From: Muribaculaceae bacterium
GTDB lineage: Bacteria; Bacteroidota; Bacteroidia; Bacteroidales; Muribaculaceae
Direction of reading: 5' to 3'
Length of the DNA: 64,000 bases
Assembly (NCBI GenBank): GCA_028689665.1
Contig: JAQVCR010000008.1
Coordinates: forward strand, 1 to 64,000
Every line of letters begins with the position of its first letter. The stretch's first letter is position 1. The position numbers were made by a program, and so were the translations under genes. The notes under the pieces are model-generated. The model made no database searches, had not been told where the DNA came from, and saw only the letters and a list, made by a program, of their open reading frames with translations. Below, piece after piece: positions 55,025 to 62,922 of the stretch.

Positions 55025-56183
55025 CTTGTATTTTTTCTAACTCTTTAATATGTTTTTTCTCATTAATATCAGGTAATACTTCTGTATCAGTACTGTTCTT
55101 GGCACTTGTTACGTTAGATTCTTTGTCAGTAGCATGCGTACCCTCATGTACACCTATAGCACCAAGTACATCTTCTTCAGAAAGATTATCATTTAAGATA
55201 TGATCACCTATATTTTTTCTTTGAATAATCGACTTATTGTAAATTACAATCTTAGCTGAATGAATACCAAACTTTTTATTGCCTTCGGATACTGTTTTGC
55301 CAAATTTATCTATCTCAGTATCATTATCAATCGTTATACTTATTTTATGAGGAGCTTCAATCATACTATTTAAAACATCTCTTCCAATTTTTGTTTTCAT
55401 CATTGCATTGCCAACCATTTTGATATCTGCTGTAGCATTTTTAGACCAACCATTCTTCACTGAATATGTAACTCTACGATTTTTGTTATCCACTAAATAC
55501 TTACCTGTGAGATCAATATATATACAAGGGTTTCCGGTGGCGTAGTGATATGGGGTGAAGGGGTAGTATTTTTCGGCTAGGGGGTCTTGCTGGTAGAATG
55601 TGCCGGCGAGGATTGCATCGCGGAAGCGGGCGTTGTTGTAATAGCCGTAAATACCTTTCATGGGCTGCCACTCAAGTCCGAGATGAAGATGCTTGTCGCT
55701 CGTCGTCGAGACGAACCGTGAGCTCGGCACACCATAAGCCGAATAGTCGGTAGCTTGCACAAGCGTTCCATTCTCATCAACTACAGCCCTCACGCTCCCC
55801 TGATTGTCATGGATATAATAGTTATAAGTACGTTTTGAATGTTCAAAATCTATATCAACATATCCACCTTCGATATATAGTCGGCTAGGGATAGTGTTTA
55901 GAAATACGAAATCACCCTTATTAATATACATTGAGCCTTTGAAAGAGCTTGCTTTAGTACTTCCACTATTGACAGTAGAAATTACAGCCTCACGCTCATT
56001 TCTCCCATAATACGTGCCGTCGCTACGGTAATAGTTGGTTAACGTGCTACCATCACTAAAGCTAAACTTTACGGGTTGGTTGTAATAATCGTATGTAATC
56101 GAGGTTATTCCTCTTGCAGGGTCGGAAGTGCGGTTACCGTTGGCATCATAAGTCCATCCACTACTGTAATTTTTATGGTTCAT
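55014..56183 (-). CDS. Orphan Rhs C-terminal cassette with an HEGTH metallopeptidase-like tip
   Basis: This 389-residue protein begins two bases after the previous immunity stop with five unrelated residues, then enters the Rhs core at YSSGWTYDANGN. The core runs to YHYATGNPCIYIDLTG (about 227). The tip (about 228-389) has HEGTH at 346-350 in VLGAIGVHEGTHATD, a zinc-peptidase-type HExxH motif. The rest of the tip matches no family I know. The Rhs part shares 580 identical bases with the full-length gene. It lacks a signal peptide, so it is probably a silent cassette in its present form. Confidence 0.78.
   Translation of the reverse strand: MNHKNYSSGWTYDANGNRTSDPARGITSITYDYYNQPVKFSFSDGSTLTNYYRSDGTYYGRNEREAVISTVNSGSTKASSFKGSMYINKGDFVFLNTIPSRLYIEGGYVDIDFEHSKRTYNYYIHDNQGSVRAVVDENGTLVQATDYSAYGVPSSRFVSTTSDKHLHLGLEWQPMKGIYGYYNNARFRDAILAGTFYQQDPLAEKYYPFTPYHYATGNPCIYIDLTGKYLVDNKNRRVTYSVKNGWSKNATADIKMVGNAMMKTKIGRDVLNSMIEAPHKISITIDNDTEIDKFGKTVSEGNKKFGIHSAKIVIYNKSIIQRKNIGDHILNDNLSEEDVLGAIGVHEGTHATDKESNVTSAKNSTDTEVLPDINEKKHIKELEKIQDEK
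55553..56132. repeat. 580-base Rhs-core direct repeat, copy in the HEGTH cassette
   Basis: This segment is base-for-base identical to 57285-57864 in the full-length Rhs gene; single-base differences appear just outside both ends. It encodes the Rhs core up to the toxin boundary. Such identity implies recent duplication or gene conversion. Confidence 0.92.
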
Positions 56184-56185
56184 AA

Positions 56186-56683
56186 TTATAAATTATCTTT
56201 AACTTTATAATAATACTTTGTACCACTAATTTTATAAATGTAATTTAATTCATTTTTAAAACTATTTTCATTAGGAATAGTATCGCATAATGTAAAATAG
56301 TAATAAACAATACTATAAAAAATGTAGTCTATTACTTTCTCTTGTTGCCCTTTTTTAATTGAGTTAAGATATTTTTTCAAATAGCAAATTTCATTTGGAT
56401 TTTTTTTATAATAATTATATAGGATGCTATCAAGTTCTTCATCAAATTCTTCATTTATGTGGTGAAGGGCATAACTAAACAAAGCCTTATAATCAGCATA
56501 ACTGCTATTTGTATTTTTAGCGAAGCTCGAATTAAGAGCTAAGTACTCAGCTCTTATACTATCTTCATTTGCTGATAGCTCTAATTGGATATCTTTATAA
56601 AACTCTAGTTTATTTGTTTGTCCTTCTGCCCTAATACTTAGAACAATGATGAACAGATGTATTATAATAATAATATTTTTCAT
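56186..56683 (-). CDS. Candidate immunity protein for the L,D-transpeptidase-like Rhs tip
   Basis: A 165-residue protein with a signal peptide (MKNIIIIIHLFIIVLSIRAEG). The mature part is helical and rich in Tyr, Asn and Glu (YYKKNPNEICYLKKYLNS, FYSIVYYYFTLCDTIP). It is not similar to the other two candidate immunity proteins. It lies 11 bases after the full-length Rhs gene. A periplasmic location agrees with a toxin that would act on peptidoglycan. Function is inferred from position only. Confidence 0.68.
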   Translation of the reverse strand: MKNIIIIIHLFIIVLSIRAEGQTNKLEFYKDIQLELSANEDSIRAEYLALNSSFAKNTNSSYADYKALFSYALHHINEEFDEELDSILYNYYKKNPNEICYLKKYLNSIKKGQQEKVIDYIFYSIVYYYFTLCDTIPNENSFKNELNYIYKISGTKYYYKVKDNL

Positions 56684-56694
56684 ATTTATTTACT

Positions 56695-59600
56695 CTAAGG
56701 ATTCGCAATTACTTCTGGGATATTGCCACCATTATATATAACAATCTTATATTTATCTTTTTCATTGTATTGAATGGGCTTATTCAAATCATCTTTAACT
56801 ACAAGTTCCCCTGCTTTTTCTTCTGAATCGGTAGCCTCCAATTGGTCGGTAACTGTTTTCATCTCTTTAATATCTTCATCAGACATTCTTATGCATCCAT
56901 GTGTGCCAACTAGTTCAGGTTTTTGTTTATTTCCTCCATGAGTATGCATCCCATTTCGGTCCTCACCTTCTCCTGAAATATAATCTTGTGCAAGGAGATC
57001 ATTAGGGCCATATGATTCAGTATTATATTTAGTTCCAACACCAGTTTTCCTCCATTCTAAAATCTTATAATTACCTTGAGGAGTATCTGCATTTTGTTTG
57101 TTCCTTTCTCTATAATTACCCCTAACCTTCACAACCGTTTGAAAAATAATATTATCCGATTTATTTGTAACTGTGTATAATGCATAGGGATGCTGACCCC
57201 TGTCGCTGGATGAACTAACTTTAACACTCCATAGCCCAGTGGGGTCTATGTCACGCATTGGATTTCCGGCAGCGTAGTGATAGAGGGTGAAGGGGTAGTA
57301 TTTTTCGGCTAGGGGGTCTTGCTGGTAGAATGTGCCGGCGAGGATTGCATCGCGGAAGCGGGCGTTGTTGTAATAGCCGTAAATACCTTTCATGGGCTGC
57401 CACTCAAGTCCGAGATGAAGATGCTTGTCGCTCGTCGTCGAGACGAACCGTGAGCTCGGCACACCATAAGCCGAATAGTCGGTAGCTTGCACAAGCGTTC
57501 CATTCTCATCAACTACAGCCCTCACGCTCCCCTGATTGTCATGGATATAATAGTTATAAGTACGTTTTGAATGTTCAAAATCTATATCAACATATCCACC
57601 TTCGATATATAGTCGGCTAGGGATAGTGTTTAGAAATACGAAATCACCCTTATTAATATACATTGAGCCTTTGAAAGAGCTTGCTTTAGTACTTCCACTA
57701 TTGACAGTAGAAATTACAGCCTCACGCTCATTTCTCCCATAATACGTGCCGTCGCTACGGTAATAGTTGGTTAACGTGCTACCATCACTAAAGCTAAACT
57801 TTACGGGTTGGTTGTAATAATCGTATGTAATCGAGGTTATTCCTCTTGCAGGGTCGGAAGTGCGATTACCGTTGGCATCATAAGTCCATCCACTGCTGTA
57901 ATTCCCTTTATCGATACTCGGAATGTCGGGATAGAGTCCGTCGGCAGGTTTGCTTTCGCCTATCGAAGCAATCTGATTGCCATTATAATCGAGGCTGAGA
58001 TACTGAACAGGATTGGCATTAACCTTTCCTCTACTTATAATAACGGGATTCCCATTACGATCGTAAGAGAAGCCCTCGTTGAATACTGAATTGACATCTA
58101 CAGAGCTCTTCGACTCAACAGAGATGAGTCGGTCAAAACCATCATATCTATATCCTACTGAAAGAGAGTCAATACTCAAATCATTGTCCACGCTTGTAAA
58201 TGTCATCGCAGAAGGAGAGCCATTCCATCGTGGCGCAGTGCCGGTGTTATTGGTGTTGTAATACAAAGATTGTGTGAATAGTGGAGACTTGATTGCTGTC
58301 ATCCAATTCCTTAGATTATACTGATAATCAATGTCGCAACCTTTATCTGTACATTTCCTCGGTTGTATCTTTTTGTGCGTCAATCTTGCGACATTGTCAT
58401 ATCTGTTTTCATACAATATAGTCCAACTGTCATTATTAAATCTGTGTCTTGCTGATACAGGCATTCCCCAATTATCGTAACTGTAGGAATATTCACTTGC
58501 ATAATGAACATCTAAGTCACTACTGTTCAATACAATTTTCTTATTAGTTAAGTCGCCTACAAAATTATACTTATAATGTGTTGTAACATTATCTAATAAG
58601 TCAAGGTCATAATCACATCCTACTACAATCCTTTTTCTATCGTCGTAACGATAAGATGACATTATCACATACCACTCGCCCCAAACGGCTTTTCCTGTAA
58701 GCAAGCCTGTCGCATTATCCATTCCCGATGAATAACCGCTTTCAAATGTTTGATTTGTCCTGACTATATTATGCCAAAAATCGTAGTTGTCATAAAAATA
58801 TGAAACGAGAGGCTTAAAGTTGGAGATACCACAAGTATCGGTATAAAACAGCTTGGAATCGTTATTTATGCTGGCTTGCAAACTTTCAACAGCTATTTTG
58901 TCTTTCCACTTCTCTTGCAGAGACAACCGCGTCTCGTTTGTGAAAGTGGCTATACCCTCTACAGCCTTTCTTAGACTTCCGTCAAATTTTGTAACAAACC
59001 ACTTATTCTCTTTCCTCATATTTCCGTCTTGACGGAATATTACATTATCAAGTTTATCATATATATAATATTCAGGTTCAGCCCCGGGCAGACGTTTTTC
59101 AACCAATCGACCATAATTGTCGTAAGAATAAAAATAACACAATTTTCTTATTGTCGTACTATTGCAGATACCATTACCTTGTGATACATAAATATTTGAT
59201 GCTTCAGGTGATAGCACATAAATCAATTGTCCTATTTTATTATATACATAATAGGTATCTAAGTTAATGCTTTCATCACACTTCCGTTCCAAAATCAATC
59301 TTTTGTCTCGGTCAAAGAATTTAATTATCCTCATATTATCCTCATCTACGACCTCCTCGTAATGTAACGTGCCGTCGCCATATCCATTGTTAAGTTTCAG
59401 CAAACCATCATTAGTGATGTCAAATCTGGCGCATCCATAATATCGGTCATGGTAGCTGTTCAGACCTCTATGTTTCGATATATATTTGTTATTGTCCCTC
59501 CATGCTTTACCCGGACTACGCTTATTCATCTCCATCACTTCCGGAGTTTGCGTGTATTCTGTTTCTGTATAAGGATATAGATCTCCATAAAATCCGGTTG

Positions 59601-59940
59601 CAGTTGTTTTTACTGATTCCGTAGCTAAAAAGCTGCCATCACACTGTGGACCTTCTACCGGAAGCCATTCGCGATATTTATTTCCGGCACAGTCATATTC
59701 TATAGCAGTATGAATGTCCTGAACCGCCCAACTAGAAGCCCCTTTTACATTTTGTATAGGACGTCCCAAGCCATCATAATATGTAACAGTATTTCTGGCA
59801 AAATCATAATCAGAAATAGGGTTACTGGTAAATCGTTCCAAAAACAAAGATTCTCTCACATAATTGCATGATTTGGTTTGTCCGGATATGTTATATATTG
59901 AGCAAATAATGAATATTATCACGGTAAAAGTTGACCTCAT
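56695..59940 (-). CDS. Secreted full-length Rhs/YD-repeat protein with an L,D-transpeptidase-like tip
   Basis: A 1081-residue polymorphic-toxin protein. It has a signal peptide (about 1-20) and a DUF6443-type N-terminal domain (about 25-150, NTVTYYDGLGRPIQ). A long YD-repeat shell (about 190-860) contains motifs such as YFYSYDNYGRLVEKRLPG and YDANGNRTSDPARG. The Rhs core end is RFRDAILAGTFYQQDPLAEKY to AGNPMRDIDPTGLW. The tip (about 903-1081) matches a YkuD catalytic domain: ADTPQGNYKIL, then MHTHGG and VGTHGCIRMSDED with the likely catalytic Cys at about 1016. Known L,D-transpeptidase-fold effectors such as Tlde1 damage the cell wall. The export route beyond Sec is unknown. Confidence 0.88.
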   Translation of the reverse strand: MRSTFTVIIFIICSIYNISGQTKSCNYVRESLFLERFTSNPISDYDFARNTVTYYDGLGRPIQNVKGASSWAVQDIHTAIEYDCAGNKYREWLPVEGPQCDGSFLATESVKTTATGFYGDLYPYTETEYTQTPEVMEMNKRSPGKAWRDNNKYISKHRGLNSYHDRYYGCARFDITNDGLLKLNNGYGDGTLHYEEVVDEDNMRIIKFFDRDKRLILERKCDESINLDTYYVYNKIGQLIYVLSPEASNIYVSQGNGICNSTTIRKLCYFYSYDNYGRLVEKRLPGAEPEYYIYDKLDNVIFRQDGNMRKENKWFVTKFDGSLRKAVEGIATFTNETRLSLQEKWKDKIAVESLQASINNDSKLFYTDTCGISNFKPLVSYFYDNYDFWHNIVRTNQTFESGYSSGMDNATGLLTGKAVWGEWYVIMSSYRYDDRKRIVVGCDYDLDLLDNVTTHYKYNFVGDLTNKKIVLNSSDLDVHYASEYSYSYDNWGMPVSARHRFNNDSWTILYENRYDNVARLTHKKIQPRKCTDKGCDIDYQYNLRNWMTAIKSPLFTQSLYYNTNNTGTAPRWNGSPSAMTFTSVDNDLSIDSLSVGYRYDGFDRLISVESKSSVDVNSVFNEGFSYDRNGNPVIISRGKVNANPVQYLSLDYNGNQIASIGESKPADGLYPDIPSIDKGNYSSGWTYDANGNRTSDPARGITSITYDYYNQPVKFSFSDGSTLTNYYRSDGTYYGRNEREAVISTVNSGSTKASSFKGSMYINKGDFVFLNTIPSRLYIEGGYVDIDFEHSKRTYNYYIHDNQGSVRAVVDENGTLVQATDYSAYGVPSSRFVSTTSDKHLHLGLEWQPMKGIYGYYNNARFRDAILAGTFYQQDPLAEKYYPFTLYHYAAGNPMRDIDPTGLWSVKVSSSSDRGQHPYALYTVTNKSDNIIFQTVVKVRGNYRERNKQNADTPQGNYKILEWRKTGVGTKYNTESYGPNDLLAQDYISGEGEDRNGMHTHGGNKQKPELVGTHGCIRMSDEDIKEMKTVTDQLEATDSEEKAGELVVKDDLNKPIQYNEKDKYKIVIYNGGNIPEVIANP
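57285..57864. repeat. 580-base Rhs-core direct repeat, copy in the full-length gene
   Basis: Identical to 55553-56132. Recombination between the copies would delete the L,D-transpeptidase tip and its immunity gene and bring the HEGTH tip under the full-length gene. Confidence 0.92.
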
Positions 59941-60161
59941 GGCGTATCGACTTTGTCAGGTTTAATCTACTACTGTTTAATTGGATAAAGTTAATACATA
60001 ATTTACGTACTTACAAATATTGCAATAATTTAATTAAAAACATTTTTTTAATTTTCTGAATTTACACTTATTTAATATCAAAAACTTTATGGCTATATTG
60101 ATGTGGGAGGTTGGAGAAATCCAAGATTACGCTGCGGTGCCATAAAATAATTTAATTTGTT

Positions 60162-60171
60162 TTGTATACAA
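60162..60171. promoter_or_regulatory. Candidate umuDC operator (perfect palindrome)
   Basis: TTGTATACAA is a perfect 10-base palindrome that overlaps the probable -33 TTTG (60161-60164) and lies 11 bases upstream of the -7 element. Its position suits a repressor of a DNA-damage-inducible operon. The repressor is unknown; no LexA gene is in the window. Confidence 0.45.
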
Positions 60172-60182
60172 TCGGCTTTTAT

Positions 60183-60190
60183 TATCTTTG
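60183..60190 (+). promoter_or_regulatory. -7 promoter element of umuDC
   Basis: TATCTTTG is an exact TAnnTTTG match. It ends 6 bases before the umuD ATG, so the mRNA would have no leader or almost none. Confidence 0.65.
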
Positions 60191-60196
60191 TGAATT

Positions 60197-60628
60197 ATGA
60201 ATGATTCTTCAATACACCCTATCTCTAAAAACGAGAATATTAAGCTGCCTATACTCGAAGGTATGATTCCTGCCGGCTTTCCAAGCCCGCTACAAGGCTT
60301 GGTACAAGATGCCATTGACTTAAATAGAGAATTAATCGACCACCCGGCTGCTACCTTCTGCGCTAGAGTTACCGGAAATTCTATGATAGAATCGGGAATA
60401 TCCGATGGTGATTTGCTCATTATAGATAAGTCGCTCGACCCTCAAGACAATTCTATTGCCGTGTGTTTTATTGATGGAGAATTTACGCTCAAACGCATCT
60501 CGATACGTAAAAATGGTGTTTTCCTTGTTCCCGCTAATCCTAAATATAAAGAAATAGCCATAAATGAAGATAGTAATTTTCAAGTATGGGGTATAGTAAC
60601 ATTTATCATAAAATCGGTGAATAGATAA
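60197..60628 (+). CDS. umuD: UmuD-like S24 peptidase, DNA polymerase V subunit
   Basis: The 143-residue protein is a self-cleaving S24 peptidase. The expected cleavage site is Ala26-Gly27 in MIPAGFPSP. The catalytic Ser62 is in VTGNSMIESGISDGD and Lys99 in GEFTLKRIS. After RecA-stimulated cleavage UmuD' joins UmuC to form translesion polymerase V. There is no DNA-binding domain, so it is not LexA. umuC follows 19 bases later. An ATG six bases after the -7 element suggests a leaderless message. Confidence 0.94.
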   Translation: MNDSSIHPISKNENIKLPILEGMIPAGFPSPLQGLVQDAIDLNRELIDHPAATFCARVTGNSMIESGISDGDLLIIDKSLDPQDNSIAVCFIDGEFTLKRISIRKNGVFLVPANPKYKEIAINEDSNFQVWGIVTFIIKSVNR

Positions 60629-60647
60629 TTTTTCACTCTATTATATC

Positions 60648-61907
60648 ATGCGTGCCTTAGTCGATTGCAACAATTTTTTCGTTTCGTGTGAACGAGTTTT
60701 TGCGCCTCAATTAAACGGATTACCCGTAGTCGTACTATCGGGTAACGATGGCTGTATAATAGCTCGCAGCAACGAAGCTAAAGCACTTGGAATTCCTATG
60801 GGTGCGCCTGTGTTTAAATGGCGCAATATTATCGAGAGCGAAAATATTAAATGCTTATCGGGTAACCATGCCCTTTATCTTGATATGTCTCGTCGTATTA
60901 TGACTTTACTATCCGAAATGGTAGAAAACCTTACTGTATATTCTGTCGATGAAGCTTTTTTTCAAATTCCAGAAGATTATTCCGAAAACGATTTATTCTT
61001 AATAGCTAAGCGTATAGAGAAATGTACCGGAGTTCCGGTAAGTATTGGCGCAAGCAAATCTCAAGTATTGGCAAAATTAGCTTCTCACATCGCTAAAAAA
61101 GAACGTCTTAAAACGACACACAGCTATATCCTTAACGATAAATCTGAAGTACACTGTCGCCTAAAGAACACTCCTATCGGCGACATCTGGGGTATAGGTA
61201 GAAAAATGAATGCCGCTCTTTCTGAAATTAATATTAATACAGCCTACGACTTTGCAATGCTGCCCAAGAAATGGGTTAAAGATCGTTTTTCTATCACTGC
61301 CGAACGAACTTGGCTCGGAATTCACGGCATAGATTGCGAAAACGCTATCCCGGTCGACTCGCAAAGACAGAGCATTACTGTGTCGCAAACTTTTTCTCAC
61401 CCTGTCCGAAATTACGTGGAATTAAGCGAAGCTATATCTTCTTTCGCAACTTCATGTTCCGAAAAACTTAGAAATGAAAAGAAAATAGCAACCAGAATAA
61501 TGATTTATATCGCCGGTGATCGATTCAACACTAGCGAAGCGCAATATTCTAATTCTGCTACTGCTAATATTTCTTATCCTACAAGTAGCACTATCGAGCT
61601 GGTGGAATATGCCACAAAGCTACTAAAGGGTATTTATCGTAATGAATTTGCTTATAAAAAAGCCGGGGTAATATTGACCGAACTTATACCTGCATCTAAT
61701 CTACAACTCAATCTTTTCAATCCCACCGACACTGCTAAGCACTCTAAATTAATGTCGGCTGTCGACAAAATTAACAACAACTGCCCTAACATATTAAAAC
61801 TAGCAGCTAACGGAATTGATAACGAATGGCGACCTCGATGTGCAAATAAATCTAAAGAATACACCACTTCTTTTAAAGATATATTAACTATCAATTGCAA
61901 TATTTAG
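60648..61907 (+). CDS. umuC: UmuC-like Y-family DNA polymerase
   Basis: The 419-residue error-prone polymerase has motif I MRALVDCNNFFVSCERVF (metal-binding Asp). Motif YSVDEAFFQI near 100 carries the catalytic Asp-Glu. The IGASKSQVLAKLASHIAK segment is near 135, the helix-hairpin-helix GDIWGIGRKMNAAL near 178, and a little-finger domain follows. The C-terminal region ends with NGIDNEWRPRCANKSKEYTT, typical of UmuC. It works with UmuD' in translesion synthesis during the SOS response. Confidence 0.96.
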   Translation: MRALVDCNNFFVSCERVFAPQLNGLPVVVLSGNDGCIIARSNEAKALGIPMGAPVFKWRNIIESENIKCLSGNHALYLDMSRRIMTLLSEMVENLTVYSVDEAFFQIPEDYSENDLFLIAKRIEKCTGVPVSIGASKSQVLAKLASHIAKKERLKTTHSYILNDKSEVHCRLKNTPIGDIWGIGRKMNAALSEININTAYDFAMLPKKWVKDRFSITAERTWLGIHGIDCENAIPVDSQRQSITVSQTFSHPVRNYVELSEAISSFATSCSEKLRNEKKIATRIMIYIAGDRFNTSEAQYSNSATANISYPTSSTIELVEYATKLLKGIYRNEFAYKKAGVILTELIPASNLQLNLFNPTDTAKHSKLMSAVDKINNNCPNILKLAANGIDNEWRPRCANKSKEYTTSFKDILTINCNI

Positions 61908-61993
61908 ATATTATTTTATCCAAAAATAAGCGTTTCTCAGAATATTATTAGCATATTTGCTTTCTATTAACTATTTAATCAAAATCGGTACAA

Positions 61994-62914
61994 ATGAAAA
62001 AGAAATTTTACTTCGTAGCAAGTTTTTTACTTTGTTGTAGTACGGTATTTGCTCAGCCAAAATCGGCAGGGACTCCGCAACTATTTATTAAATCACAGCA
62101 CAGCTTAATGGCTCCTGTATGGTCGCCCGATGGGACTAAAATTGCAGTTACCGGCGACAACTATTCTGGCATTTGGATAGCCGATGCTAATGGTGAGAAG
62201 CTCACTCAAATCACCACCGACGATGGTGCAGGTTACAAAATGCTTTGGAATGACGATAGTAAATCTTTACTTGCCCGCTCTAATCAAATGATTGGACAGA
62301 AGAAATACTATGAGGTTAAAACCTACAATGTAGTAAATGGAAGTTCTAAAGTAATTATTCCATCTACACGTGAACTAAAAGGGACTCCAACATGGAAAAA
62401 CACAACAGAAATACTCGTTTCTGACGCTAAAGGAACAGCGAAAATTAAAGGAAATGCGATAACCCATATTTCTGCTACTTCGCTATTCGACGCCATGGTT
62501 AACGACCCCGTTAATGTTGCAAAACGTTTCAGCGCATTAGCTCAATTCTCCGGTAAGATTATTATAAACCCCGCATTATCTCCCGACAAAAGCAAAATCG
62601 CTTTCCAAGTGCCGGGTAAAGGTATGTGGGTATGTAAAGCCGACGGAAGTGAACTTAAATCGATGGGCAAAGGCTCTTATCCTGCATGGCTACCCGACAA
62701 TGAGACCATTATTGTATCTCGTATTAAAGATAATGGTAACATTTTCACTGCTTCCGATCTTTATAGCATCGACAGCAAGACTGCTAATGCTACACTACTT
62801 ACAGGCGACACCGACCTAATTCCTATCACTCTTTCAGTTTCGCCCGACGGGAAAAAGGTAGCTTTTGAAAACGCCCCAAACGGTTATATTTATATTGTTG
62901 ACCTTAAATATTAA
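61994..62914 (+). CDS. Exported TolB-like beta-propeller protein
   Basis: A 306-residue protein with a signal peptide (about 1-20, LLCCSTVFAQ) followed by PD40/WD40-like blades. Examples are LMAPVWSPDGTKIAVTGDN, INPALSPDKSKIAFQVPGKG, SYPAWLPDNETIIVS and LSVSPDGKKVAFENAP, spaced about 40-60 residues apart. It is shorter than TolB and lacks its N-terminal domain. It precedes the amidase gene by 8 bases and may be cotranscribed with it, so a role at the cell envelope is plausible. Confidence 0.85.
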   Translation: MKKKFYFVASFLLCCSTVFAQPKSAGTPQLFIKSQHSLMAPVWSPDGTKIAVTGDNYSGIWIADANGEKLTQITTDDGAGYKMLWNDDSKSLLARSNQMIGQKKYYEVKTYNVVNGSSKVIIPSTRELKGTPTWKNTTEILVSDAKGTAKIKGNAITHISATSLFDAMVNDPVNVAKRFSALAQFSGKIIINPALSPDKSKIAFQVPGKGMWVCKADGSELKSMGKGSYPAWLPDNETIIVSRIKDNGNIFTASDLYSIDSKTANATLLTGDTDLIPITLSVSPDGKKVAFENAPNGYIYIVDLKY

Positions 62915-62922
62915 TATCCATT

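Noticed and set aside
52466-59940. Rhs locus as an insertion sequence or prophage
   Set aside because: No transposase, integrase, terminal inverted repeats or phage structural genes. The repeats are explained by the shared Rhs core.
60014-60021. -7 element for the full-length Rhs gene (minus strand AATATTTG)
   Set aside because: It lacks the conserved first T of TAnnTTTG and lies 74 bases upstream, so it is too weak to report as a promoter.
60197-60628. LexA repressor
   Set aside because: The protein has the S24 peptidase part but no N-terminal winged-helix DNA-binding domain, and it is paired with umuC.
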